From Lachnospiraceae bacterium (lineage in GTDB: Bacteria > Bacillota > Clostridia > Lachnospirales > Lachnospiraceae), in NCBI GenBank assembly GCA_949383255.1, contig CASJPF010000029.1, forward strand, positions 1 to 44,233: a DNA stretch of 44,233 bases, given 5' to 3'. The position numbers and the translations under genes were made by a program. This document shows positions 1 to 9,400 of the stretch, in pieces; within the stretch, counting starts at the first letter, position 1, and each line of letters starts with the position of its first letter. The notes beneath the pieces were generated by a model, which was given only the letters and a program-made list of their open reading frames with translations, ran no database searches and was not told the DNA's origin.

Positions 1-2
1 CC

Positions 3-95
3 GAATTAACGCCTGTGGAGATAGCAGGTAAACCAAACAAGTTTGGTTACGAGGTTGATGAAGCAGGAAGCCCATTGGCTTTAGACAATGGGTAG
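3..95 (+). pseudogene. tnpB: C-terminal end of IS200/IS605-type TnpB (OrfB), partial at window edge
   Basis: An open frame enters from the left edge and ends at TAG 93-95. It gives a 30-residue tail (ELTPVEIAGKPNKFGYEVDE, then AGSPLALDNG). Tails of this kind, rich in Gly/Pro and running straight into the right-end hairpin of the element, are typical of IS605-family TnpB proteins, the RNA-guided nucleases carried by these transposons. The catalytic RuvC part lies outside the window, so it cannot be judged whether the gene is intact. The last codons overlap the hairpin at 71-92, as expected for the right end of such an element. The identification rests on this arrangement and on recall of similar tails. 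Confidence 0.6.
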
Positions 96-102
96 TTCAC
101 AA
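58..102 (+). mobile_element. IS200/IS605 right-end sequence with hairpin (copy 1)
   Basis: A 7-bp perfect stem, CCCATTG (71-77) and CAATGGG (86-92) around an 8-nt loop, is followed by TAGTTCAC. IS200/IS605 elements end in subterminal hairpins that the Y1 transposase TnpA recognises. The identical 45-nt block occurs again at 15831-15875 without any tnpB, so this is a repeated mobile end and not just coding sequence. Confidence 0.65.
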
Positions 103-134
103 GTGAATAGATCTATCAGATATAGTGATAAATT

Positions 135-169
135 ATAGGGAGGCTTAAATGAGAGTGTCCCTATTTTTT
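135..169 (+). terminator. Putative intrinsic terminator after the tnpB end
   Basis: ATAGGGA (135-141) pairs with TCCCTAT (158-164) and runs into a T-tract ending at 169. The 16-nt loop is long, so strength is uncertain. It would end transcription coming from the tnpB side. Confidence 0.45.
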
Positions 170-256
170 ACGCACGCCCATGTAGAAGAAATATGTCATT
201 GCATGGCGCATCGGCGGCGCGAGTAGGGGAAGAAAATCTTCCCTACTCGATTTGGG
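162..256 (+). repeat. Hairpin-containing repeat, family 4 copy 1
   Basis: The block begins TTTTTACGCAC and ends with a strong hairpin at 219-246 (GAGTAGGGGAAGA pairing with TCTTCCCTACTC, one bulge) followed by GATT. The same start and the same GGGGAAGAAAA..CTTyCCTrCTCGATT end recur at 20651-20745, and a shorter relative lies at 42547-42573. Function is unknown. The rest of 1-380 holds no convincing gene. Confidence 0.5.
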
Positions 257-314
257 ACATACAAACGACGTGCCGAGAATGTCAGCATCTTAAATGTCGT
301 TGCAAGACTATGAT

Positions 315-350
315 AAGGCTTTTTGGCATGCGCAATCGTAGAAATAGATA
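315..350 (+). repeat. Degenerate fragment of the 158-bp palindromic MITE (family 1)
   Basis: The stretch AGGCTTTTTGGCATGC (starting near 317), followed by AATCG.AGAAATAG, matches the right half of the family 1 element found intact at 11264, 14891 and 42341. The remaining parts have diverged or been deleted, so this is an old remnant. Confidence 0.5.
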
Positions 351-380
351 AATTAGGTATGTTTTCTTTTGTTTTATGTG

Positions 381-596
381 ATGAATCTGATTTATTCTGC
401 GATACTTAAAAGAGATATCAGATATTTTGGAAGTTTACCAATGATATTCGCGCTGCCATTTTTGGCAAGCACATGGATTTTCTTTGATATGGGAGAGACA
501 GTAGTTGTTTTATATATGGTGATTTATGTGGTTTTAGGGGGCGCTACCATGCTGATTTGCATGGTGTTTAGGAAAAGACGTGGCGACAGGATTTAA
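381..596 (+). CDS. Small hypothetical membrane protein (71 aa)
   Basis: The product has two hydrophobic segments, about residues 17-33 (SLPMIFALPFLASTWIF) and 38-60, and a basic tail (RKRRGDR), so a two-helix membrane protein with the C-terminus inside is likely. ATG 381 was chosen over TTG 369 because the latter only adds four residues. No clear Shine-Dalgarno sequence is visible. It stands alone between repeats and the lipoprotein gene at 721. No family was recognised. It may be a relic or a real small protein. Confidence 0.45.
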   Translation: MNLIYSAILKRDIRYFGSLPMIFALPFLASTWIFFDMGETVVVLYMVIYVVLGGATMLICMVFRKRRGDRI

Positions 597-720
597 TTTT
601 GGGGAGTCTAACAAAACAAAAGCATCAGGTTTAAGTTCTGTCTAGTAAAGCATAAATATTTGTGGTAAAATGACAGAAGAATAATTAAATAGACTATTGT
701 TTATAGAGGGGAATTTTATT

Positions 721-2943
721 ATGAAGCGAAAAATAAAACAGTTGTCAGCGGCGGTATTAATGATAAGTATACTGGGCGGCTGTGCTGCACCAAAGCAGTC
801 CGAGGAAATTCCATTTTCAAGAGAGGCGCAAGAAACTGTGGAAGTGCCGGCGGTGGAACAGACAGAATCATTGAACATTGCGGAGAAGGCAGCAGTCGGT
901 GCACGACCGATGTTGATACAGACTGCAACAAAAACAGAAGATAATAATGTGATACCAAAGGTGGCACCATATACAATATCACCGGATTTGAGCAATCTGG
1001 AGAATTTATGGCAGTTTTACAGTTTGCAGCAGGGCGGTGAAATGGCAGATAAACTGGCGAAAAATGGTTTTGTTGTGTCTGGAAGTGCAGGTGCTGAGTT
1101 CTTTGAAATCTATGAGGCGAATCGTTATGAGATGATCCCTAATTTTGTGACAGTGGATTCGCTCATGCATACATATCACTTGTATTTTGCCTATTTGTTA
1201 AAGCATATTGAGAAAGAATACTTATCCGATGCGCTTGTTGCACTTTCTAAAAGAATGCTTGAAAATAGTCAAACACAATATAAGGCGCTTAAAGGCAGCG
1301 AGTGGGAGAGCGCAGCAAAGCGCAATGTCGCGTTCTTTACAGTTGGCAGTGTGTTGCTTGACAGTAACACAGTGATTGGCAGTGACGTGGAGGAGATGGT
1401 GTCTTATGAATTAAACAATATTCATCAGGCGCAGGGGATTGGCATTTCACAGATTTCATCGGAGATGGAGGATTACTCGCAGTATATTCCGCGCGGATAT
1501 TATGAGGGGAACGAACAACTTGAGCGATATTTTAAGGCGATGATGTGGTATGGCAGAATGCACTTTACACAGAAGGAGGAAGACATGGACAGAAGTGCAT
1601 TGCTAATGACCTTGGCTCTTTCAGACGATGCGCAGGCGTTTCAACTGTGGGAATCTATCTATGCAGTGACTTCCTTTTTTGCAGGGGCGAGTGATGACCT
1701 TGGTGTGTGCGAGTACGCGCCAGTTTTGCAGGAAGCATATGGTGCGAATCGTTCTATTGACAGTCTGGCGGGAAATGCAGATGCTTTTCTAAAGTTTCAT
1801 AATGGGACAGCAGCGCTGCGCGCACCGCAGATTAATTCAATTCCAATCTGGGAAGAGGAAGAAAATGTGATTCCGGGATTTCGGTTTATGGGGCAACGGT
1901 TTACCATTGATGCTGCAGTGATGCAACGGCTAGTATACAAGAATGTAGGAAATAACAATGCAGGCGAGAAGCGGATGCTTCCAGATGTTTTGGATGTTCC
2001 AGCAGCGCTTGGAAGCGATATGGCATTGATGCTTTTGGAGGAACAAGGCGCTACATCTTACGCAGGATATCCAGAAGCAATGGAGAAGCTTCGCACGGGA
2101 TTGGCACAGGAGAATGCAGCATTGTGGTCCGCAAGTCTCTATGCAGGATGGCTTCACACGCTTCGGCCGCTTCTTGATGTCAAAGGCGAGGGGTATCCTA
2201 TGTTTATGCAGAATGAGGAGTGGCTCAAAAAAGATTTGGAGTGTTTTGCAGGAAGCTATGCAGAATTAAAACATGATACAGTCCTCTATGCAAAGCAGGT
2301 CTACGCAGAGATGGGCGGTGGCATGGAAGAAGAGCCGGATGACAGAGGCTATGTGGAGCCAGAACCGCTTGTGTATGAACGTTTTGCAGCGCTTGCCAGC
2401 CAGACCGCGGAGGGCCTGAAAAAGTATGGGATGCTTGACACGGCAGACGAGGAGAGTTTATCGCGGCTGCATGAAATTGCTAAACAATTGTTTATAATCT
2501 CTAATAAAGAGCTTCAGGAAGAACTTTTGACAGACGAAGAATTTGAATTTATTCGCGCATATGGCGGTTATATTGAACATTTTTGGTACGAAGCGGCGAG
2601 ACATGAAAGTGATGGGGAGACAGTCAATGCATTGCAATATCCGGCGGCGGTTGTGACAGATATTGCGACAGATCCAGACAGTGGATTGGCGCTTGAGATT
2701 GCGACGGTCAGTCCATCGACAATTTATGTCGCAGTCAAAGTGGATGGCATTACTAAAATTGCAAGAGGAAGTGTCTTTTCGTTCTATCAGTTTCCGTGGC
2801 CTTCTAATGATAGATTGACAGATACCAAATGGCGTCAGATGATGGGAATTGAGTTGGATGAAGATGGCAATTACAGCCAGGATAGACCAGTTGCGAAGCC
2901 TGATTGGACAGAAAGTTATCGCTATCATGATGCGTGGGAGTAA
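721..2943 (+). CDS. DUF3160-type lipoprotein
   Basis: A signal peptide with basic start (MKRKIKQ), hydrophobic core and lipobox LGGC (Cys at about residue 21) marks an exported lipoprotein anchored to the outer face of the membrane. The mature 720 residues resemble the DUF3160 family, including the block NFVTVDSLMHTYHLYFAYL near residue 135-155 and a C-terminal block beginning YGGYIEHFWYEAA. The biochemical role of the family is not known to me. ATG 721 is preferred over TTG 697 because it starts exactly at the signal peptide and has a GAGGGG ribosome site at 706-711. It is the first gene of the operon that continues through capA-like, jetABC and rarA. The CapA-like gene starts 10 nt downstream. 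Confidence 0.8.
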   Translation: MKRKIKQLSAAVLMISILGGCAAPKQSEEIPFSREAQETVEVPAVEQTESLNIAEKAAVGARPMLIQTATKTEDNNVIPKVAPYTISPDLSNLENLWQFYSLQQGGEMADKLAKNGFVVSGSAGAEFFEIYEANRYEMIPNFVTVDSLMHTYHLYFAYLLKHIEKEYLSDALVALSKRMLENSQTQYKALKGSEWESAAKRNVAFFTVGSVLLDSNTVIGSDVEEMVSYELNNIHQAQGIGISQISSEMEDYSQYIPRGYYEGNEQLERYFKAMMWYGRMHFTQKEEDMDRSALLMTLALSDDAQAFQLWESIYAVTSFFAGASDDLGVCEYAPVLQEAYGANRSIDSLAGNADAFLKFHNGTAALRAPQINSIPIWEEEENVIPGFRFMGQRFTIDAAVMQRLVYKNVGNNNAGEKRMLPDVLDVPAALGSDMALMLLEEQGATSYAGYPEAMEKLRTGLAQENAALWSASLYAGWLHTLRPLLDVKGEGYPMFMQNEEWLKKDLECFAGSYAELKHDTVLYAKQVYAEMGGGMEEEPDDRGYVEPEPLVYERFAALASQTAEGLKKYGMLDTADEESLSRLHEIAKQLFIISNKELQEELLTDEEFEFIRAYGGYIEHFWYEAARHESDGETVNALQYPAAVVTDIATDPDSGLALEIATVSPSTIYVAVKVDGITKIARGSVFSFYQFPWPSNDRLTDTKWRQMMGIELDEDGNYSQDRPVAKPDWTESYRYHDAWE

Positions 2944-2953
2944 GAGGACTTTT

Positions 2954-4387
2954 ATGGCGCTGGCGGTTGTCAGCGCTGTCATTTTTATTCTGTGGGTGAC
3001 AAGACTGTTTTTTGCCAAGATTCCTTTGTGGGTTCAGTGGGAAAAAAATGTTTTTATGGATGATACAGGCAATTATGAGATTGTGTTATGCAATAAAAAC
3101 GTCTATGTCAAATATGACACAAATGTTATTTGGAGTTCACCGAAGAAAATCAAAGTGCAAAAAGCACTCTCCTGCGATATTGATAATGATGGGACAGAAG
3201 AACTAATCCTTTTGTGTTGGAAAATTGGGCGGTTTGGAAATCATAAGCCGTTTTGGGTTACGGAGGATGAAGATACTTGGTCACAGCATCTTTTTGTGTA
3301 TGAGTATGTGGCAGGGCAGGTTCGCCCGAAATGGATGTCATCCTACTTAGGACAGGATGTTGCAGATATGAAATCAAACGGTAAGGAAGCACCGTATATA
3401 CGTTTGTGGGTTCAGGAACCAGATGGAGCAATGAGCAGTTGGTTTTGGGATTCCTGGGGCTTTCAGCGGGAAAAAGAAACGATTTCTTTTTGTGTATTTG
3501 GTGATGTGCTTGCACATAAACCGATATACAATTACGGTTTGCAAAAAGAATCATCATTTGGATTTTTATTCGAGAATGTGCAGCGGATTCTTGATGATAG
3601 CTCCGTCGCCGTAATCAATCAGGAGACGCCATTGACAGATAATCCAGCAATGTATGGTGATTTTCCGCGGTTTGGAACGCCTGTGCAGGTGGGGCAGGCG
3701 ATTGTGAATGCGGGGTTTGATGTAGTGACCTGCGCGACGAATCACGCGCTTGACCGGGGAGTGGAAGGTGTGGATTATACCAAAAAATTTTTTGAAAGTA
3801 ATGGCATAAAGTGTCTTGGCATACAGGCTTCTGAGGAAGGAAAAAGAAATCCATATACCATTATCACAAGAAATGGCGTCCGCTTTGCACTGTTAAATTT
3901 TACATATGGCACGAATGGAATTCCTATTCCGAAGAATTTTCCCAATATGGTACATCTTTTTTCGGAGGAAGAGGTTCGCAGCGCATTGGCGCAGGCAAGG
4001 TCTGCGGCGGATTTTGTGATAGTCTTTGCACACTGGGGAACGGAGTATGCACAGGATCCGGACGCCTTTCAAAAACGATGGACACAGATATTTCTGGAGT
4101 GTGCAGTGGATGTGGTGGTGGGCACACACCCGCACTGTTTACAGCCATATGAGTTGCTCATGGACGATAATGGACATCAAATGCTGGTCTATTATTCCAT
4201 TGGAAACTATATAAGTGCCCAGCCTGAAAAGCATTGTGTCAAGGGCGGCATGGCGAAATTTACAATAGGACTTACAGAAAAAGGCTATCAGCTTACAGAG
4301 TATGCGCTGCAGCCGCTTGCGATTACTTGGCATGAGGGTGGAAAATACACAGTGGAATGTTTGATGGAAAAAGGGAATGACAAATGA
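2954..4387 (+). CDS. CapA-family metallophosphatase-like membrane protein
   Basis: An N-terminal membrane anchor (MALAVVSAVIFILWV) is followed by about 170 residues of unassigned extracytoplasmic sequence and then a CapA/PGA_cap domain. Visible CapA motifs are FGDVLAH, INQETPLTD, ATNHALDRG, FAHWGTEY, VVGTHPH and YYSIGNY; the Asp, Asn-His and His-Pro-His residues are those that bind metal in this calcineurin-like fold. The family includes poly-gamma-glutamate synthesis factors, but many clostridial members have unknown substrates. ATG 2954 is chosen because AGAGGA lies at 2943-2948. An earlier in-frame ATG at 2930 overlaps the lipoprotein stop. Its stop codon overlaps the jetA start (ATGA at 4384-4387), which indicates translational coupling. 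Confidence 0.85.
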   Translation: MALAVVSAVIFILWVTRLFFAKIPLWVQWEKNVFMDDTGNYEIVLCNKNVYVKYDTNVIWSSPKKIKVQKALSCDIDNDGTEELILLCWKIGRFGNHKPFWVTEDEDTWSQHLFVYEYVAGQVRPKWMSSYLGQDVADMKSNGKEAPYIRLWVQEPDGAMSSWFWDSWGFQREKETISFCVFGDVLAHKPIYNYGLQKESSFGFLFENVQRILDDSSVAVINQETPLTDNPAMYGDFPRFGTPVQVGQAIVNAGFDVVTCATNHALDRGVEGVDYTKKFFESNGIKCLGIQASEEGKRNPYTIITRNGVRFALLNFTYGTNGIPIPKNFPNMVHLFSEEEVRSALAQARSAADFVIVFAHWGTEYAQDPDAFQKRWTQIFLECAVDVVVGTHPHCLQPYELLMDDNGHQMLVYYSIGNYISAQPEKHCVKGGMAKFTIGLTEKGYQLTEYALQPLAITWHEGGKYTVECLMEKGNDK

Positions 4388-5826
4388 TATTAAAAAAGAG
4401 GATACCAAAAGATTTTTACAAATTGTTCCGAACAAAAAATATGGAAGCATACATGACAGTTCTGGTCGCAATCTATGATGAAAACAATGAGGTATATACA
4501 GCGCTTGGACTCACTATAGAAGACGGACAAGCAATTATTGGTGAAACAATTAGCAAGATGCAGATCGAGTGGATGGAGGATGGCGAAGAGATAACCGAAT
4601 TGGGAGAAAATATGGTTTTTGGAGGTTCTGGTACACCCTCTGGAATCTTAAACACATTGATTCGTTGGGGATGGATAAAACGGGATTATGATGAGCAGTT
4701 AAACACTTATATTTTGTCCTTTCCAGAGTACAGTCAACTCTATGTGGAGTTGTTTAAAAAGTTGATCAGTGAGGATGACAGCAGGGAGCGGGAGAGCATT
4801 CTTTCTATCTACAGTGCGCTTTTTACCTATCAGGCAGACCAGGAAAAAAATAATGATATTCTAAAAAGTGCACTGATAACTTCCAGAAATCTCGAGACGC
4901 TGCTTTCCAATATGCAAAATGGGATGCGAACGTATTTTGATGTGCTTTCGAGAAGTAAAAATTTTATAGAGATTCAGCGTGTACTTGTGGATGAGATTAA
5001 TAACAGTGACAGTGAAAAGTATGCGATTCTTACAACTTCAGACAGCTTTTATCGCTACAAGGAATCTGTGAAGGAGTTGATCAGTCAAATTTTGCATCAG
5101 CATGACCAGAAAAAGTCGGCGCTTGTAAAAAAATTATATCTTTGTAAGAAGGAAACACCAGAGTATACTCGCATTGAGAAAGCGTTACAGTACAGTGACG
5201 AGGCGGTTGCGCTTGTCTATAAAATAGAACGCCAGTTTGATTTGATAGAAAGAAAATATAACAAACTTGTGGAACAAAAAGCGGTTTTTGCCAAGCGTGC
5301 CCTCGCTAGAATCCACTATATTTTTCAGGAGGGTGCCGTGGAGGAGGACAGTGTAATCCGGCTGGTTCGGCTGGTTGAAAAGAGTGGAAATTCCGAGAAA
5401 TTATTGAGTGACTTGCGCGAAAAAATTCAGTTGACAGCGCCGTTTAAGATGTTTGATGATAACAGTATTTATAAGCGGCATAATATCAATGAAAGACTTT
5501 TTCAGCCGCTGGCAGTGGAGCAGTCAAAGGAGGAAGAGAACACAAATATCACTGATTTTGTGCCCAAACCGCGCTACACCAAAAAAGAATTGCAGGCTTT
5601 TTGTGCACGCAATATAAAAGGCGGTGCATTTCAGGCAACCGCAGAGACGGTTCAATCAGTGGAGGATTTGGAAAAATTGTTGTTTTTGTGGCAGGAAGTT
5701 ACTGGAAAGCAGCCAAAGCAAGATCCAGTGCTGCTTGGAGGAGAGCTTGAGAGCAAGGATGGATTTACCTTTTCAGAGCTTCGCATTACGATAGAGGAAG
5801 GAGCCGACGATGAAATACATGGATGA
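4384..5826 (+). CDS. jetA: Wadjet JetA / MksF-like kleisin subunit
   Basis: This 480-residue soluble protein begins MILKKRIPKDFYKLFRTKN and is rich in helices, with a winged-helix-like N-terminal part and coiled-coil segments near residues 215-310. Its size, its place before a DUF4194 protein and an SMC-like ATPase, and its overall look fit JetA, the kleisin-type subunit that bridges SMC heads in Wadjet/MksBEF complexes. Such complexes extrude DNA loops and, in Wadjet, restrict plasmids. The start overlaps the CapA-like stop by 4 nt and the 3' end overlaps jetB by 17 nt. The assignment is by synteny plus resemblance, because kleisins diverge strongly. Confidence 0.8.
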   Translation: MILKKRIPKDFYKLFRTKNMEAYMTVLVAIYDENNEVYTALGLTIEDGQAIIGETISKMQIEWMEDGEEITELGENMVFGGSGTPSGILNTLIRWGWIKRDYDEQLNTYILSFPEYSQLYVELFKKLISEDDSRERESILSIYSALFTYQADQEKNNDILKSALITSRNLETLLSNMQNGMRTYFDVLSRSKNFIEIQRVLVDEINNSDSEKYAILTTSDSFYRYKESVKELISQILHQHDQKKSALVKKLYLCKKETPEYTRIEKALQYSDEAVALVYKIERQFDLIERKYNKLVEQKAVFAKRALARIHYIFQEGAVEEDSVIRLVRLVEKSGNSEKLLSDLREKIQLTAPFKMFDDNSIYKRHNINERLFQPLAVEQSKEEENTNITDFVPKPRYTKKELQAFCARNIKGGAFQATAETVQSVEDLEKLLFLWQEVTGKQPKQDPVLLGGELESKDGFTFSELRITIEEGADDEIHG

Positions 5827-6421
5827 GCTGTCGCAAAGTGAGGCGGCAGGAATTAAGAAGACAATACAGGATTTGTTTCGGCAGACCTGTATTTTACAGG
5901 TAAAATGTGATCCAGTGACACTGGTACAGCGGGATAATCCTCGCTATCGCATCTGCGCAAACCACAGAGAATTTATTGCGGATTATCTGTCAGTGCTTGA
6001 CTGTGAGCTTGTGCATGACCCGCAGGAGCATATATTTCGCATCAAGGGAGAAAGTATGCCAATCGACAAACTTACGCTGACTGGAACGCGGATTTTACTG
6101 CTGCTCAAGATGATTTATCGGGATAGAATTATGGGAGAAGGGCTGAATGCGACGGTGACGTGTCTGCGCGAAATTCGAGAAATTGGGAGCAATACCAATC
6201 TGCTGACGCGAAAGCTGACTGCACAGGAGTGGCAGGAGGCACTGTCCACGCTCAAAATGCATCAGATAATAGAGCTGCCAGGCGCAATTGGAAATCTTGA
6301 AGATGACACACCAATTTATATTTACAGCACGATTAATATTTTTTGTTCGTCGGTGGAAATCAATGAGCTAATTAAAAAGTATGAGGAGTCTACAGGTGAA
6401 GAAAGCGAAGAAGATATTTAA
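5810..6421 (+). CDS. jetB: Wadjet JetB / MksE-like subunit (DUF4194)
   Basis: The 203-residue protein has the DUF4194 pattern, including the central KLTLTGTRILLLLKMIYRDR block near residues 85-105 and a C-terminal part ending in a strongly acidic tail (EESTGEESEEDI). JetB/MksE proteins are small winged-helix (KITE-type) subunits that bind the kleisin. A good AAGGAG lies at 5797-5802, eight bases before ATG 5810. It overlaps jetA upstream and jetC downstream, so the three are translated together. Confidence 0.85.
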   Translation: MKYMDELSQSEAAGIKKTIQDLFRQTCILQVKCDPVTLVQRDNPRYRICANHREFIADYLSVLDCELVHDPQEHIFRIKGESMPIDKLTLTGTRILLLLKMIYRDRIMGEGLNATVTCLREIREIGSNTNLLTRKLTAQEWQEALSTLKMHQIIELPGAIGNLEDDTPIYIYSTINIFCSSVEINELIKKYEESTGEESEEDI

Positions 6422-9400
6422 GAAAATGTGCCTCAACAACTGGGGAGGAATTACGCACCAGATATTGGAGTTTCATGAGTATGTCAATCTGTTTAGTGGA
6501 ATGAGTGGTTCTGGAAAGTCAACGGTGATGGATGCGATACAGGTTATTTTGTATGGCAGCATCTCGTCAAGTTTTCTAAATAAGGCAGCAGATGATGCCA
6601 GAAACAAACGAAGTGTTTTGAGTTATTTAAGAGGAGAGCAAAAGGACGGGACAGCAAACCGTGCAGGAAAGGATTTCTGTTCGATTATTGCGCTTGAGAT
6701 TGAGGATACAGGAAGTCATACAGCAAGCTGTGTGGGACTGGCCTTTGAAGTGAGAAAAAACGATACAGAGATTCGGAAAATGCTGTATTTTAGTCATTCT
6801 GGCAGAATGCCTGAACAGGGGTATTTGACGGAGGCAGGATTTCCATATACCAATCAGGAGATTAGAAAGCTGGTGGAGGAGCGTGCCGCAGGCAGTGAAA
6901 ATCGAGGACGCAATGATGTGAACCGCATCTATCCGTCTAAGGAGGCGTACACAAATGCGCTTTATGACAGCTTGCTTGGCTACATTGATGGAAAGCGTTT
7001 TCATGTGATGGAAAAGAGTGCGATTGCACTCAAAATGACGGACGGAACAGGACAGTTTATCAAGGATTATATGTTTCCGAAAAATGACGGGGACATTATT
7101 GGAAAGATTAGTGAACAGCTTGGAGCTTACCGCGATATTCAGGAAAAAATTAAAGATATGCGCCGGCGGATTGTGCTATTGAGCGAAGTGCAGGAAGCGG
7201 GAAAACGCAAGGCAGCAGTCAGCACAGATATTTTGCGGTCTAAGGCAATGATACAGTGCGTGGAAGTATTGGAGCTTGAAAATAAGATTGCGGCGGATGC
7301 GGAGGAGATTCAAAATGCGGCACAGGAGTTGGAACGCCTTGCAGAAACTGCAAAAAAAATAGAAGTCGATATGAATGATATTGACGGGGAATTGATTCAG
7401 GTATCGGCGGAACTCAAAGCAAGCGATGTGGGAATAAAGCAGGACCAGCTTAAGGAGCTTGTCAAATTGCAGCAGATGTATGCAGCGGACAGTGAGCAGT
7501 GGCGCAAGATTACAAACGAATTGCGCAAATGGGAGGAAGATGAGATTGTCACAGATTATGTGAGCAATCCAATGCTCAATAAAATTGCTTTGTTCTGTAA
7601 AGGAAAAGTGGATGAGGAATTGTGTCAAACTCTTAGAAAAAATATTCTGGATGCAAAGCAGGGGATTGACGAGATTTTTGAGGAGTACAATGAACAGCGG
7701 CGGGATTTGGAAAGAGAAATTCGAGAGTTGACTCGTTTGGTTGATGATATGCAGAATGACAGAAAACCTTATCCGCCAGTGTTAAAGGAAGCGAGAGCAG
7801 CATTGGAGCGCAGGCTGACGGACACTTATGGACGTGTGATTAAAGTCAATATCTTTGCCGATCTGTTTAATGTGGATGATGCAACATGGAAAAATGCGAT
7901 TGAGGGCAGGCTAGGACGACTGAAACATTCGCTTGTGACAGAACCAAAATACGCACATGATGCTGCTAGAATTTTTCGCGACATGAAAAAATATGAGGAA
8001 GTTGAGTTGATTGATACGGATGCAGTTCTAAAACAGAAGATAACTGTCGAGGATAATTCTTTGTATGAGGCCGTGAGAACAGAAATTCCCTATATGGATG
8101 CCTGTCTAAAAAGATATCTGGGAAGAATACAGAAATGTCATACAATTGAAGAATTGGAAAAGGTTCGCGACGGCGTGACTCCAGATTGTTATTCGTACAG
8201 CAATTTTATTTTTCGGCATCTACGCAAGTCAGATTATGAGCGGTATGCATGTATTGGCACAAAGGTATCGAAAGCAAAATTGGAAGGATATTGTGAAAAC
8301 TTGCAGAGACGGGAAGAAGAATATGCAGAAGTTCGGCGTGTGGCAGACCGGTTGAAGACAGCGGCTGGATTTGAGGATTTAAACAATGACACAGCATACT
8401 TTGTTCGCCTGTCAAAAGCGGGAAAAGAACTGGATAAAGTGACAGGGCAAATCACGGGCTTACAGCAGGAGATTGCGCGGATAATAGAGGGTGAGTTTAA
8501 GGAGCTTCAAGAGCGTAAGGACCGATTAACCGAAAAGAAAGAAAATAAGCGAGTGGAACAAAGTCAAAACCAGAATCTAATCAATGAGTATACCAGAAGA
8601 AAGAGCCATAGAGAAGGCGAGTTAAAGACGCTGCAACTAGATTTGGAAGAAAAGCGTGCTGTATACAAAACAGATGTGCAGATTGAGGAGGAAGTGCGGC
8701 AGCAGTTACAAGCACGTTCTAGTCAGACGGTACGCAGCAGACTATTGACACAGATAAACAGTTTGGAGGAACAGGAACAAGCGGAGATAGAGACGCTTCA
8801 AAATACTAGAAATCGCTTTAACAGGGAATATCCATCGGTTGGTTTTAACGGTGCAGAGAAGGAAAATACAGTGTATGACCGATTGCTGCAAGATTATCAA
8901 AAGGATTATGAGCCGAAATATGAGAGTGAATTTGAAAAACAATGCAGTTTGATATACAAAAGTCTGCGGGAAAATGTCATTGCAACCATTCATGGCGATA
9001 TCAATGCAGCGAAGCGGCATACCCATGAAATTAACAGGTTGTTGCGCGAAACAAACTTTGCGGACAGTACATATCAAATAAAGATTGAGCCGGCCAGAGA
9101 TGAGAAAGGACAATTTTATGAGATGCTGACAGCTCCAGAACTTGACAGCAAAAATATTGACACCGAACTGACAGAAGGACAGATGAGTCTTGGAGAGGAT
9201 ACTTTTTATCAAAAATATGAGCAGAAAATAAAACTGTTGACGGATAAGTTTATGCCGTTGCGAGAGGAAGATGGAAGAATCCGAGAACAGCGTATTCGGG
9301 ATATGGAGGCATATGCGGATTACAGAAATTATCTTTCTTTTAGTATGTATGAGCAGGTGACAGATGAGAATGGAACTGTTGTTCGAGAAAACTATGTAGA

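Noticed and set aside
2458..3018. Minus-strand open frame of 186 codons across the lipoprotein/CapA junction
   Set aside because: It is opposite two recognisable plus-strand genes and has no start signal.
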